Shown here: piece by piece, positions 53,747 to 62,834 of the stretch
Layout: each line of letters begins with the position of its first letter
Position numbering within the stretch: position 1 is the stretch's first letter
DNA from: CAZJQD01 sp964548165 [NCBI: uncultured bacterium]
GTDB taxonomy: Bacteria; UBA8481
DNA length: 64,000 nucleotides
Assembly: GCA_964548165.1 (NCBI GenBank)
Contig: CAZJQD010000002.1
Location: forward strand, 44,341-108,340
Direction: 5' to 3'
Translations under genes and position numbers: made by a program
The notes under the pieces: model-generated
Told to the model about the DNA's origin: nothing
The model's input: only the letters and a program-made list of their open reading frames with translations
Databases searched by the model: none

Positions 53747-54249
53747 GGCAGGATCACGCCTCCCGACACGATCTGCAGGGCGAGGCGGACGATCACGGCG
53801 CCGATGAGGAGCAGGGAAGTCGTGGCGACGACGCCCTGGCGCTCCATCCAGTTGGCGACGAGGCCGGGGATGACGAACCCGATCGCGGCGGCGTCGACGA
53901 CCGTGCCGATGTATCGGGACGCGACCCCGGCTCCCGCGGGGACGGGGAAGATCAGCCAGCGGTCGGCGAACCAGCCGGCAACGAATCCGACGAGCACGGT
54001 GACGACAAAGCGCCTTCGCCCATACAAGAAGACCGCTCGCCCGAGGACGCGCACGACGATGAGCGTGGCGAGAGCCACGAGAAGGGTGCCGAGGACGCGG
54101 CCCGGGTGATGGAGCTCCAGCGCGATGTATCCGGGAACGATGAGGCCTCCGGCCGCCAGGCCGAAGATCTCGGAGAAGGCCAGCGAGAGCACGAGGCCGA
54201 GCGCGATGGCGGGATAGATGAGTTCCGCCGGCACGAGGAGCGGGTTCAT
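53743..54249 (-). CDS. pgsC: Poly-gamma-glutamate biosynthesis protein PgsC/CapC
   Basis: 168 residues, almost all membrane-embedded (about five helices). It has the CapC pattern of an N-terminal AELIYPAIALGLVLSLAFSE, the loop GGLIVPGYIALELHHPGRV, and the later RRRFVVTVLVGFVAGWF and GFVIPGLVANWMERQG. CapC works with CapB in the membrane to polymerise glutamate through its gamma-carboxyl and is essential for PGA synthesis. The start codon overlaps the pgsB stop (ATGA); a longer frame upstream is only a shadow of pgsB. Confidence 0.88.
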   Translation of the reverse strand: MNPLLVPAELIYPAIALGLVLSLAFSEIFGLAAGGLIVPGYIALELHHPGRVLGTLLVALATLIVVRVLGRAVFLYGRRRFVVTVLVGFVAGWFADRWLIFPVPAGAGVASRYIGTVVDAAAIGFVIPGLVANWMERQGVVATTSLLLIGAVIVRLALQIVSGGVILP

Positions 54250-55427
54250 GCCGCGGGCCTTCCCGCGTCCGTCGCGCGCGTCGCCGCGATGGCCGCCAGG
54301 CGTGCGCCGGTTCCGGCGATGTTGCCGCAACCGAAGACGAGCGCGTCGGCGATCGCCAGGCTCTCGATCCGAAGCCATACAGCCTCGGCAGGAGCGTCGC
54401 CCAGGTCCTCGATGACGAGGCTACTCAGATCGGCGCCGCGGATCCGGTCGAGGACCCGGGCGGAGAGCGGGCCGGTCACCAGCACGTGATCGGCGGCGAG
54501 GAGCGGGAGGGCGTCTCCGAATTGGAATGCTCGCTCGACGCGATCGGCGCGCGTGGCGATGACGACTATGCTGCGGGAGGCGGGATTCGTCTCCCGGAGG
54601 CGTTCCCAGAGCAGGATCGTGGACTCGGGGTCGTTCGCGGCGAAGGCGCTCGCGAAGCGGAAGACTCCCGTGGCGATCGGGATCTCCTGGACACGAAGGG
54701 CGCCGCTGTCGGGCGTCGCGGCCTGCATGCCGCCGAGAGCGACGCGGCGGTCGACCCCGAGCTCGGCGCAGACGGCCAGAGCCAGCGCGACGTTCTCCTC
54801 GTGCTCGCAGTAGCCGAAGCCCTCGGCCCAACCGCGCGGGACGGGACGGTCCACTACCTTCAAGGAGCTTCCTCGACGACGACATGCCTCGTCGAGGAGG
54901 CGCCGCAGTCCGGGATCGCGTTCGGCCGTGAAGCAGATTCCGCCGCGAGGCGACGTTCTCGCGAGGTTGCGCGCGACCTCGGCAACGGTGGGTCCCATGA
55001 GGTCGAGGTGATCGGGGCGCACGTTGGTCACGACGCCGAGCGTGGACTGGATGAATCCGTCCTCGGAGACCGAGAGCGTTTCCGGCTGGAGGGCCATGCA
55101 CTCGATGACGATCCCCGCGGCGCCATCCCTGGCGGCTCGGATCAGCGTGTCTCCCTGCTCTCGTATGGCCACCCCCGCCGGTCTCGCGACGACTTCCTCG
55201 CGGCCGTCGGGCGCGATGTAGCGGGGCGACGTGCCCGTCGTCTTGGCCGCGACGCGGACTCCGCCCGCCCTGAGCCCGGCGGCGATGAGGCGCGTGACCG
55301 AGGACTTGCCCCGAGTCCCGTTCACGTGGATGCGCAGGGGAAGCAGGCGTCGAGCCCGCCTCGCTCGGAAGCGTTCGCAGGCGCCGGCGACCAGGAGGAG
55401 GAGAATGAGCGACAGGACCGTGGACAT
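54246..55427 (-). CDS. pgsB: Poly-gamma-glutamate synthase PgsB/CapB
   Basis: 393 residues. After a short N-terminal membrane anchor (VLSLILLLLVAGA) comes the P-loop VNGTRGKSSVTRL (35-47), nearly the CapB consensus, then TKTTGTSPR-like AKTTGTSPRYI, VIECMALQPE and TNVRPDHLDLMG. It belongs to the Mur ligase superfamily and is the ATP-dependent amide ligase that extends poly-gamma-glutamate. It is the first gene of a six-gene operon with overlapping starts: pgsB, pgsC, pgsW, an orphan secreted gene, dprE1 and dprE2. The promoter must lie in the 130-bp gap shared with the divergent GT4 gene. Confidence 0.9.
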   Translation of the reverse strand: MSTVLSLILLLLVAGACERFRARRARRLLPLRIHVNGTRGKSSVTRLIAAGLRAGGVRVAAKTTGTSPRYIAPDGREEVVARPAGVAIREQGDTLIRAARDGAAGIVIECMALQPETLSVSEDGFIQSTLGVVTNVRPDHLDLMGPTVAEVARNLARTSPRGGICFTAERDPGLRRLLDEACRRRGSSLKVVDRPVPRGWAEGFGYCEHEENVALALAVCAELGVDRRVALGGMQAATPDSGALRVQEIPIATGVFRFASAFAANDPESTILLWERLRETNPASRSIVVIATRADRVERAFQFGDALPLLAADHVLVTGPLSARVLDRIRGADLSSLVIEDLGDAPAEAVWLRIESLAIADALVFGCGNIAGTGARLAAIAATRATDAGRPAA

Positions 55428-55560
55428 GGGGAGAAGACGGGGGCAATGTTACCTTACAAATGGAGGGGCTTGCAGTTATCTTGTCCGCGCAGATGGACGC
55501 CTACCTTTCATCCCTCGGCGCTCGCCCGGATCGCGCTCGCCCGGATCGGGTCCCGGCGAG
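55428..55560. promoter_or_regulatory. Divergent promoter region with a 15-bp tandem repeat
   Basis: The gap between pgsB (minus) and the GT4 gene (plus) is the only non-coding room for both operons' promoters. I see no convincing -35/-10 pair. It contains an exact tandem duplication of 15 bases (GCGCTCGCCCGGATC) at 55518-55532 and 55533-55547. Confidence 0.4.
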
Positions 55561-56727
55561 ATGAAGCCGCGTGTCCTGCATATCCTGACGCGCCTGGAGC
55601 TGGGCGGCGCGCAATGGAATACGGTGCTCTCGGTCGAGGACCAATGCCGGCGCGGCTACGACGCCTGGCTCCTGGCGGGGGAGGGAGAACTCTCGGACGA
55701 GGCCCGCCGCCGTCTCGGCAATCGCTGGATCTCCTGCGGAGCACTCGTTCGCGAGATCGTGCCCACCCGCGACGCCCAGGCCCTGGGCGTGGTGAGCGAG
55801 CACCTGCGGCGCTTGCGTCCGCACCTCGTTCACACGCATTCCTCCAAGGCGGGCATCGTCGGGCGATGGGCGGCCTGGAGGGCGGAGGTTCCCGTGATCG
55901 TCCATACCGCCCATGGCTGGGGGTTCCATCGCGGTCAGGGACGGGCTTCCTACGAGGCGTTCCGGTGGATCGAGAAATTGACGGCGGCCAAGACGGACCG
56001 CATCGTCGTCGTCGCCGATTCGGATCGCGTGCAGGCGTTGGCCCAGGGAGTGGGGATGCCGGAGCAGTATGTGCTGATTCGCTCGGGGATCGCGGCGCCG
56101 AAGGTGCCGTGCGCGCCGGACCTCCGGCGCGAGCGCCGCGCTGCATGGGGGGTCCCGGACGACGGGATCCTGGTGGCCTGGATCGGGAACTTCAAGCCCC
56201 AGAAAGATCCGCTCGTCATGGCCTCGGTCGTGCAACAGGCGCTCGCGCGCGACGCAAGACTGCGCTTCCTCATCGTCGGGGACGGTCCGATGCGCGACGC
56301 CGTGACGCGCCTTTTGGGCGCCGAACCGCGCGCGACGATCTGCGGGTGGAGGCGGGATACCGGGGAGATCCTCGAAGCCGCCGATATGCTCCTTCACACG
56401 GCCCTACACGAGGGCCTGCCGCGCGTGATCCTGGAGGCCGCGGTTCGCGGCGTGCCGTCCGTGTCCACCAACGTCGACGGCATTCCCGAGATACTCACGG
56501 ATGGCGTGACGGGCGTGCTTACGGAACCGGGCGACGTGAACGGCCTGGTGGCAGGCGTCTGCCGGTTGGCCGGCGATCCGGACCTGAGGGCACGGTGCGG
56601 GGCCGCGTCCCGGGCCGCGTTCCGGGACGAGTTTCGCGTCGAGACGATGCTCGAACAGCTCGATGCCCTCTACCGGGAACGCCTGGCGGCCAAGGGCATA
56701 CCTTGGACACAGCTCGCGTCGAAATGA
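55561..56727 (+). CDS. GT4 family glycosyltransferase
   Basis: 388 residues of a GT-B fold. N-terminal LHILTRLELGGAQWNT and THSSKAGIVGRWAAW are typical of sugar transferases that extend lipid-linked glycans. The donor domain has VAWIGNFKPQKDPLVMA and the EX7E motif, Glu284 to Glu292 in EGLPRVILE. The start at 55561 aligns with the family N-terminus; a much longer frame upstream is a shadow. It is the first gene of a plus-strand surface-glycan operon and is coupled to the next gene by ATGA. Donor and acceptor sugars cannot be predicted. Confidence 0.88.
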   Translation: MKPRVLHILTRLELGGAQWNTVLSVEDQCRRGYDAWLLAGEGELSDEARRRLGNRWISCGALVREIVPTRDAQALGVVSEHLRRLRPHLVHTHSSKAGIVGRWAAWRAEVPVIVHTAHGWGFHRGQGRASYEAFRWIEKLTAAKTDRIVVVADSDRVQALAQGVGMPEQYVLIRSGIAAPKVPCAPDLRRERRAAWGVPDDGILVAWIGNFKPQKDPLVMASVVQQALARDARLRFLIVGDGPMRDAVTRLLGAEPRATICGWRRDTGEILEAADMLLHTALHEGLPRVILEAAVRGVPSVSTNVDGIPEILTDGVTGVLTEPGDVNGLVAGVCRLAGDPDLRARCGAASRAAFRDEFRVETMLEQLDALYRERLAAKGIPWTQLASK

Positions 56728-58763
56728 AGCGCGATCCCTCGCTCCTCGTGTTCGTCGCCGTCCTGATCGGGTTGGCGGCCTCGCACGGGGGACTCTGGCC
56801 CGGCGACCGCTTGCTCTCGCTGGGGTTCTGGACGCTGGCCGCGCTGGCGTGCGCGGCGGAGAGTTCGCGCCTGGCGCTCCGGCCGGCGCTTCTGCTTCCC
56901 GTCGCGGCCTCCGCGCTCTCGTTGGCGCTCGCGCCGATCCCGATCCTCGGCGCCGACCTGGTGCTGACCACGCTCGCGCTCACGATCCTGGCCATCGCCT
57001 GCGCCGATTACATGGAGCGTGACCTGGTGCTGGCCGGCGTTCTCCTGGCATCCCTGGTCGGGGCGGTTGTCGTGGTCCTGGAGGTGGTCGAGGCCGTCGG
57101 GATGATCGGTCGCCCGGGCCTGGGTGCCGGCGCTCCTGGTCTCATGGGGGGAGCCAACGTCAGCGGCGTCGCCATCGCGCTGGGAATTCCAGCTGTCCTG
57201 ACCCTGGCCGATCGTGGCCGGATATCCTGGGGCGCGGGAATTCCGGTCGCCCTTCTGTTACTCATGGCCGTGCTCTTGACGGGCTCGCGCACGGCCGCCC
57301 TGGCCTCGTTGGCGGCGATCATCACGGCCGCTCCGTTGTTGCCGCCGCGATGGCGCGGCGGGCTCGTGGCAGGTGGCGCCTTCCTGGCGGTCGCCAGCGC
57401 GTTCCTCTACCTCCCGAAGTTCCTCGCTCGTCTTGACCCCGAGTTCCTCACCAACGCGCAACGACTCTCGATGATCCGCGGCGTCTTCAACGCCTTCCTG
57501 GAACGCCCGTTCTTCGGACATGGCCCCTGGAGCTTTCCCGTGATGGGGCAGGCATGGCTGACGTGGCCCAAGTGGGAGCTCCATCCACACTCGTTTCCGC
57601 TGAGGATTCTCTTCGAGAGCGGCATGGCGGGACTCGCGGCCTGGAGCCTCGTGGCGATCTCGGTGATGCCTCGGCGCGCGGGGCGAGCGGACACGCCGGG
57701 GCGCGGCTTCTCTCGCGGTTTGCGTCCAGCCGCGTCGATGGCGCTTGTCATCGGCGTGGGTTCCCTGACCGACGACGTGCTCTGGTTGCCGGCTCTGTCC
57801 GCGTTTTTCCTGGCGTGCCTCGCGGCCCTGCTTCCGCCGCGCGGAACGCTTCCCCGCTGGGCGGGCCTCGTTCTCGTGGCAACGACGGGCATGCTCGCCT
57901 CCAGCGGGCCCCTGTTTGTGACCCTCGGTTCACCCGGCTTGTGGCCTGATCCGGTGGGCGCGATCGATCGCGCCATCCGTGAGGGGAGCGCGCCGGATTA
58001 CCGGGGAGCGGAGCGGGACCCGGTCGCATTGAGGGTTCGCGCCTGGCAGTCCTGGGATCGTGGAGAGAGCCGCGCGGCGGAACAGGATCTGCTGAGGGCC
58101 GAGAGGATCGATCCGCGCATGGTGTTGGGGCCGCACCTGCTCGACCTGGCCTGGATAACGCGCGCGCGCGGCGATGACACGGCCGCTCGATCCTGGGAGG
58201 CGCGGTCACGGGAGTTGGCGCCGGTGCTGACCGCTCGCTTTCTCGGCGAGAGCGCATACGTCCGACCCTCGCCCCTGGACTGGCACTACGGGATCGAGTT
58301 TCCCCGGGCGGAAGAGGTGGGCTTCGCCGCGATCCCGCAGTGGGATGATCCGCTGGACTGGAGACATTGGCGCCATCGTGCCGTCCGGGCGTTCCTGGCC
58401 GGGGATCGGGTCTCGGCCCGTGCCGCTCTGGCCGTCGCAGAGACCCTGGTGATTTCTCAATACGGTCGCGATCCCCAGCTGGCGCGGATCGAGCTGGCCC
58501 TGGGATCTCCGGCCGGAGGGGATGCGGCCGCGATCGCGTCTTGGGAGGCCGACCTCCGGGCGCAAGTGGCGGCTCGCGACGGAGCGGCGTATCCCTGGCG
58601 CGTCTTCGGGCCGCTGATTCATCGCCAGCCGTTGAACAGCACCGGCGAGAATTCACCCTGGTGGAGGACGCGATGCGGGCCTCTGCCGAACGCGCGTTCG
58701 CTCGCAACGCACCGGTCTTCGGCCGGGGACGAAACGGCGGATACGGGGGCGGCGGGAAGGTGA
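56724..58763 (+). CDS. O-antigen ligase/polymerase-like membrane protein with C-terminal repeat domain
   Basis: 679 residues starting at the ATG that overlaps the GT4 stop. Residues 1-410 have about 11-12 transmembrane helices and the Wzy/WaaL signature: GSRTAALASLAAI, then FLERPFFGHGPWSFPVMG and WELHPHSFPLRILFESGMAGL. The remaining ~260 residues are soluble and rich in helices (SWDRGESRAAEQDLLRAERI, RARGDDTAARSWEARSRELA), resembling TPR units. Such proteins ligate or polymerise lipid-linked O-units. It is coupled to the next glycosyltransferase by GTGA. Confidence 0.82.
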   Translation: MKRDPSLLVFVAVLIGLAASHGGLWPGDRLLSLGFWTLAALACAAESSRLALRPALLLPVAASALSLALAPIPILGADLVLTTLALTILAIACADYMERDLVLAGVLLASLVGAVVVVLEVVEAVGMIGRPGLGAGAPGLMGGANVSGVAIALGIPAVLTLADRGRISWGAGIPVALLLLMAVLLTGSRTAALASLAAIITAAPLLPPRWRGGLVAGGAFLAVASAFLYLPKFLARLDPEFLTNAQRLSMIRGVFNAFLERPFFGHGPWSFPVMGQAWLTWPKWELHPHSFPLRILFESGMAGLAAWSLVAISVMPRRAGRADTPGRGFSRGLRPAASMALVIGVGSLTDDVLWLPALSAFFLACLAALLPPRGTLPRWAGLVLVATTGMLASSGPLFVTLGSPGLWPDPVGAIDRAIREGSAPDYRGAERDPVALRVRAWQSWDRGESRAAEQDLLRAERIDPRMVLGPHLLDLAWITRARGDDTAARSWEARSRELAPVLTARFLGESAYVRPSPLDWHYGIEFPRAEEVGFAAIPQWDDPLDWRHWRHRAVRAFLAGDRVSARAALAVAETLVISQYGRDPQLARIELALGSPAGGDAAAIASWEADLRAQVAARDGAAYPWRVFGPLIHRQPLNSTGENSPWWRTRCGPLPNARSLATHRSSAGDETADTGAAGR

Positions 58764-59869
58764 AGATACTCACCGTGATCGGCTCCGCCGACGAGGCCGG
58801 CGCCGAGCGGCACGTGGAATCCGTTCTGCGCGCCGTGCCGGGCGACCACGCGGTTGTCTCCCTGGCGCAGGGCCCCATGGTCGAAGCCTGGCGGTCGGCG
58901 GGCGCCGAGGTTCACCTCTGTCCCGCTCCCGGAAAGTTTCCCATCGCGTCCCTGCCCGCGCTTCGTCGCCTCATCCTCGAAATCGCGCCGGACCTCGTGC
59001 ACGCGCACACGCCCAAGGCCAACCTCCTGGCATCCCTGGCTCTTGCCCGTGGCGGTCCCAAGCGAGCTTGTCCCAGGCGCGCTTGTCCGCCGTTCGTGAT
59101 GACCGTTCACGGGAGCCATCGGCAATTTGCCGCCGCGCGATGGATCCCCTCGGCCGCCTACCTCTGGGCGGACCGGAGAGCGTCGCGGACGGCGCGGGCC
59201 GTCCTCTGTGTCTGCGCATCGGATCGGCGAGAACTGGCGGCGGCCGGTTTCCCATCCGATCGCCTCGAGCTCGTGCCGAACGGCGTGCCCGACCACGAGG
59301 GGTGGCCGCTGGGACGAGCGGAGGATGGGCCACGGACGGTCGCGTGGGCGGGCAGGTTCTCGGCCGAGAAGCGACCCGGCCTGGCTCTTGCCGTAGCCTC
59401 GCGGCTACGCGGGCATCCGCGCCTCGCCGGATTCCGGATGATCGGCGACGGGCCGCTCCGCCCCTCGCTGGCCCGGCGCGCCTCGATGATCGGCGTCCGG
59501 CTGGAGCCGGCGCGCCCGGGCCTCGCCTCGCTCTGGCCCGAGGCCGACATATTCCTGAATACCTCGTCATCCGAGGGTTTATCGCTGGCCATCCTGGAGG
59601 CCCTGGCGGCGGGCGTACCTGTCGTGGCGACGGCCGTCGGTGGCAATCCCGAGGCCGTGGGAAATGGGGGCATCGTGGTCCCCGCCGGCGGGCGAGACGG
59701 GGAAATCATTGCCCAGCTTGCCGCCGCCGTGCGCTCGCTCATCGACGATCCGGCAGCCTGGCGCGCGGCCTCGATCGCGGCCCGCGCGCGCTACGAGGCA
59801 GAATTCCGGGTGGAGATCATGGGCAAGCGCCTCCTCGAGGTCTACCGCGCGGCACTTCAGCGGGGGTGA
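58760..59869 (+). CDS. GT4 family glycosyltransferase
   Basis: 369 residues from the GTG overlapping the previous stop; the protein then begins MKILTVIGSADEAGAERHVE, matching GT4 N-termini, whereas longer frames upstream are shadows. There is a HAHTPKANLLASLAL loop and VPNGVPDHEGWP, a nucleotide-sugar half with VAWAGRFSAEKRPGLALA, and EX7E with Glu272 and Glu280 in EGLSLAILE. It probably adds a sugar to the same lipid-linked glycan as its neighbours. A Cys/Arg-rich loop (RACPRRACPPF, about 102-112) is unusual for the family. Confidence 0.88.
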   Translation: MKILTVIGSADEAGAERHVESVLRAVPGDHAVVSLAQGPMVEAWRSAGAEVHLCPAPGKFPIASLPALRRLILEIAPDLVHAHTPKANLLASLALARGGPKRACPRRACPPFVMTVHGSHRQFAAARWIPSAAYLWADRRASRTARAVLCVCASDRRELAAAGFPSDRLELVPNGVPDHEGWPLGRAEDGPRTVAWAGRFSAEKRPGLALAVASRLRGHPRLAGFRMIGDGPLRPSLARRASMIGVRLEPARPGLASLWPEADIFLNTSSSEGLSLAILEALAAGVPVVATAVGGNPEAVGNGGIVVPAGGRDGEIIAQLAAAVRSLIDDPAAWRAASIAARARYEAEFRVEIMGKRLLEVYRAALQRG

Positions 59870-59978
59870 TTTCCCTCAGCGCGCGCCTCGCGCTCGCTTC
59901 GCGCGGGTGGCAGGCAGGGCCTGGCGGCATCGCGCATGAGCCTTGCGCGTTCGACGCGCGAGAGGCATCATTTTTCGC

Positions 59979-60818
59979 ATGAGCTTTCGTGCGTCATGCT
60001 ACTCCGTTGCCTTCTTGGGCGTTCTGGTCCTGGCATCGGCCCTGCCCGCCTCGGCGTCTCCTGACCCCGTCCTCGTTGGTCTCCTGAGCGGAGATCGGAT
60101 ACTCCTGGCTGGAGGATGGAGCCCGGAGAGGGGCTGGATGCCCGCCGACTCGGTGGCCACATCGTTTCGCGCGGGCACTCGCTTTACCGTTTACGGCCTT
60201 GCGGGAAGGGCACGCGAGGTCGTCCTCGGGGATACGGGTTTCGAGGAGGTGGTCTCCTCGTGGTGGGGATCGGTGGACCGCCCCCTGCCCCGGGGACGGA
60301 ATGCCGTCGCTGTCGCGCGCGCCGTTGCCGGTCCCGTTCCGCGCTTACCGCGCGCCCAGTCGCTGACCCTTCCCGTGTACCGCCGCGCGGGCGCCGCTGT
60401 TCTTCGCTCGGTCGGCCTGGATATCGGGATCGCCCGGATCGTGCAGTCCCAGCGCGTCGACCTCGATGGCAACGGCACCGACGAAGTGCTCCTCACCCTC
60501 CGTTCAAGAAACGGCATAGGAGCCCGGCCCGAGACCAGGCGCGGCGATTACGCCGGCGTCCTGTTGCGCTACCTGCCAGCGAAGTCCGCGACCGCGTCGG
60601 CGGTGACTGACACGCCGCTGATCCTAGGCGCATGGCCCGACGGCGAGGAGTTTGCCGCACCGGAGGATTGCGAGTTGCTGGCGTGCGCGGACATCGACGG
60701 CGACGGTCGACTCGAGATATTCGTCCGCACCTGGTACTACGAGGGAGAAGCCCTCACGGTGCTGTCCTTCGACGGATCACAAGTTGCGGAGGCCCTGGTG
60801 GCCGGGTGGGGACTCTAG
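59979..60818 (+). CDS. Secreted protein with FG-GAP-like metal loops
   Basis: 279 residues starting at ATG 59979, giving a signal peptide (SVAFLGVLVLASALPASA-SPD). The mature part is beta-rich and has two DxDxDG-type loops, VDLDGNGTDEVLL and ADIDGDGRLEIFV, as in VCBS/FG-GAP proteins, but the fold is not complete enough to name. It ends with VAEALVAGWGL. It is separated from the glycosyltransferase before it by 109 bases containing a GC-rich hairpin and a T5 run (59945-59975), so it may begin a new transcript. Its role in the envelope cluster is unknown. Confidence 0.65.
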   Translation: MSFRASCYSVAFLGVLVLASALPASASPDPVLVGLLSGDRILLAGGWSPERGWMPADSVATSFRAGTRFTVYGLAGRAREVVLGDTGFEEVVSSWWGSVDRPLPRGRNAVAVARAVAGPVPRLPRAQSLTLPVYRRAGAAVLRSVGLDIGIARIVQSQRVDLDGNGTDEVLLTLRSRNGIGARPETRRGDYAGVLLRYLPAKSATASAVTDTPLILGAWPDGEEFAAPEDCELLACADIDGDGRLEIFVRTWYYEGEALTVLSFDGSQVAEALVAGWGL

Positions 60819-60861
60819 ATGCCGTCTGACACCGCGGCGGGCTCCGTGATATGCTCGGGGC

Positions 60862-61722
60862 GTGCTCGTCGATCTCGTCCTGGTCAATTTCCACAGCGCG
60901 ACGGAGGCCCGGGAGGCCATCCGTTCGGCGCGACACGAACTGCATCCCGTCCTCAATCGCATCATCGTTGTTGAGAACGGTTCCGGCGAGGCGGATCGGT
61001 TCGCGGGATCCGGCGCCGAAGTGCTCGTCTTCGCCGAGAACCGCGGGTTCGCGGCGGGGGTTAACGCCGGCGTCGCCCGGTCCCTGGCTCCCCCGCGCGG
61101 GACCCGCAGGGCAGGCGCCACGCTCGTACTTAATCCGGACGCCTGGCTGGAGGCCGGTTCCTGGCTGGCCGCCATCGGCGCGATCTCGCCCGATGTCGCC
61201 GCGCTCGGGCCCGCCGTCGTCTCGCCCGACGGCACGCTGCAGTCATCGGTCTACACCGAGCCTCGGCCCTCCCGGGTTCTCATGGAGTCGCTGGGCGTGC
61301 AGAGATTCGCGCGACTCTTGGGCATCCGCCGGATCATGCCGGGCACGCGGACCGAGGTGGACGCGGTCCAGGGCTCCTGCATCTTCATCAACCACCGCGC
61401 GTGGCGCATGATCGGCCCCTTCGACGAGGACTTCTTCCTCTACCACGAGGAGCTGGATTGGTGCTTGCGGGCGCGCGACGCGGGTTTCTCGGTCCTGTAC
61501 GAGCCGGCCGTGAGGGTCGTGCATGGCGGCGGAGTGGACGTGCCGGCGGGACGCGAGCTCGTCTACTATCGCGGCGCGCTCCGGCTCGTCGAGAAGAGGC
61601 GCGGCCTGGCGGAAGCGTCGAGACTGCGCCGGCACCTGCGCCGCTCGGCTCTTCTTGGCGCGATGCTGGCGGGCAATCGCGAGCGGTCGCGCGGACTGCG
61701 CCGGCTGGCGGACGAGCTGTGA
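60862..61722 (+). CDS. GT2 glycosyltransferase, rhamnosyltransferase-like
   Basis: 286 residues from a GTG. The GT-A fold shows VLVNFHSATEAREAI, IIVVENGSGEA, AENRGFAAGVNAG (59-71), LNPDAWLEAG with the metal-binding Asp, and FDEDFFLYHEELDWCLRARDAGF. The last two patterns are those of WbbL/RfbF-type rhamnosyltransferases. These enzymes act at the inner face of the membrane on lipid-linked glycans. It is coupled to the next gene by GTGA. Confidence 0.87.
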   Translation: MLVDLVLVNFHSATEAREAIRSARHELHPVLNRIIVVENGSGEADRFAGSGAEVLVFAENRGFAAGVNAGVARSLAPPRGTRRAGATLVLNPDAWLEAGSWLAAIGAISPDVAALGPAVVSPDGTLQSSVYTEPRPSRVLMESLGVQRFARLLGIRRIMPGTRTEVDAVQGSCIFINHRAWRMIGPFDEDFFLYHEELDWCLRARDAGFSVLYEPAVRVVHGGGVDVPAGRELVYYRGALRLVEKRRGLAEASRLRRHLRRSALLGAMLAGNRERSRGLRRLADEL

Positions 61723-62834
61723 GGCCCGTTCACATCCTCGCTGGCGCGGCCGCGGTGGCGGCCGCCTGGAATCTCGTTGGCTATCCGTTCTGGCTCTTGC
61801 AGCGAGCGCGATGCATGCCGCCCCCGGATTGGAAGAAAGGGTCGCCGCGATCGATCGCGGTGATCGTGGCCGCTCATGACGAGGCCGATGTGATAGGCGG
61901 CCGCGTCGCCAATCTCAGGGCGCAGGAGGATCCGGGAGCGCCCGTGGAGATCGTGGTCGTCGCCGACGGGTGCACGGACGAGACGGCTGCCGTGGCCCGG
62001 GCGGCGGGCGCAACCGTGATTGAGCAGGAGCGGCGCGGCAAGGTGGCGGCTCTTCATGCCGCGGTCGCCGCGACCGATGGAGAGCTGCTTGTTCTCACGG
62101 ACGCCAACACCCGCTTCGCCCCGTCTGCGCTCCGCGAGCTCGTGGCTCCGCTGGCCGATCCCCGCGTCGGGATCGCGGCGGGCGATCTGCGCTACGAGGA
62201 CGCGAAGGAGGCCGCCGCCGGGGGAGAGGCTCTTTACTGGCGCTACGAGACGGCCATCAAGGAGGCGGCGTCGCGGTGCGGCCTCTTGCTGATGGGCGCC
62301 GGCGGTATCTACGCGGTCAGACGCTCGGACTGGCCCCTGGACCTTGCCCCCGATCTCGCCGACGATTCCTACGTGCCCCTCAAGCTCCACCGCGAAGGTC
62401 GCGTCCATGCCTACGTTCCCGAGGCCGTGGCGTGGGAACGCGCGGGAGCGAAGATGAGCGAAGAGTGGCGTCGACGCGTCCGGATGGTCGCGCAGGACGT
62501 GCGCGTCGCGCAGGCGCTCTCGTTCGGCTGGCCGAATCGCAACACGGCCTTTGCCCTGGTATCCCAGAAGGCCTTGAGGTGGTGCCTCTTTCCCCTCGGC
62601 CTCTGCATCGCCGCGGCGTTCCCGGCGCGGCTCGTCCTGCCTGCCGCCGCCGGTCTTGCCCTCGGGGGCGTCGCGCGCGTGCCCGGGATCGCGCCTGCGG
62701 CCTATCTCGTCGGCGCGACGGCAGCCGCCTTTCTCGGCGCCGTGAAGGGGCTCTGCGGCCTCTCCTCGGCGACCTGGCGTCGCGCCGAGACCACGCGCCG
62801 TCCTTCGCCGTCGGCTTCCGTTGAGGGATCATGA
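61719..62834 (+). CDS. Membrane-bound GT2 glycosyltransferase
   Basis: 371 residues from the GTG overlapping the preceding stop; upstream frame extension is a shadow. An N-terminal helix (AGAAAVAAAWNLVGYPFWLL) is followed by a GT-A domain (VIVAAHDEADVIGGRVANL, VVVADGCTDETAAVA, LLVLTDANTRF) with the acidic DDSYVPLKLHREGR and the arginine-rich RRRVRMVAQD. Two or three C-terminal helices complete it. This layout is that of processive or polymer-forming GT2 enzymes such as NodC/cellulose-synthase relatives, so a chain-elongating role is possible. Confidence 0.83.
   Translation: MRPVHILAGAAAVAAAWNLVGYPFWLLQRARCMPPPDWKKGSPRSIAVIVAAHDEADVIGGRVANLRAQEDPGAPVEIVVVADGCTDETAAVARAAGATVIEQERRGKVAALHAAVAATDGELLVLTDANTRFAPSALRELVAPLADPRVGIAAGDLRYEDAKEAAAGGEALYWRYETAIKEAASRCGLLLMGAGGIYAVRRSDWPLDLAPDLADDSYVPLKLHREGRVHAYVPEAVAWERAGAKMSEEWRRRVRMVAQDVRVAQALSFGWPNRNTAFALVSQKALRWCLFPLGLCIAAAFPARLVLPAAAGLALGGVARVPGIAPAAYLVGATAAAFLGAVKGLCGLSSATWRRAETTRRPSPSASVEGS

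Noticed and set aside
54486-56723. Long upstream extension of the O-antigen-ligase frame
   Set aside because: The extension runs antisense through pgsB and in another frame through the GT4 gene; the family N-terminus begins at the ATG overlapping the GT4 stop.
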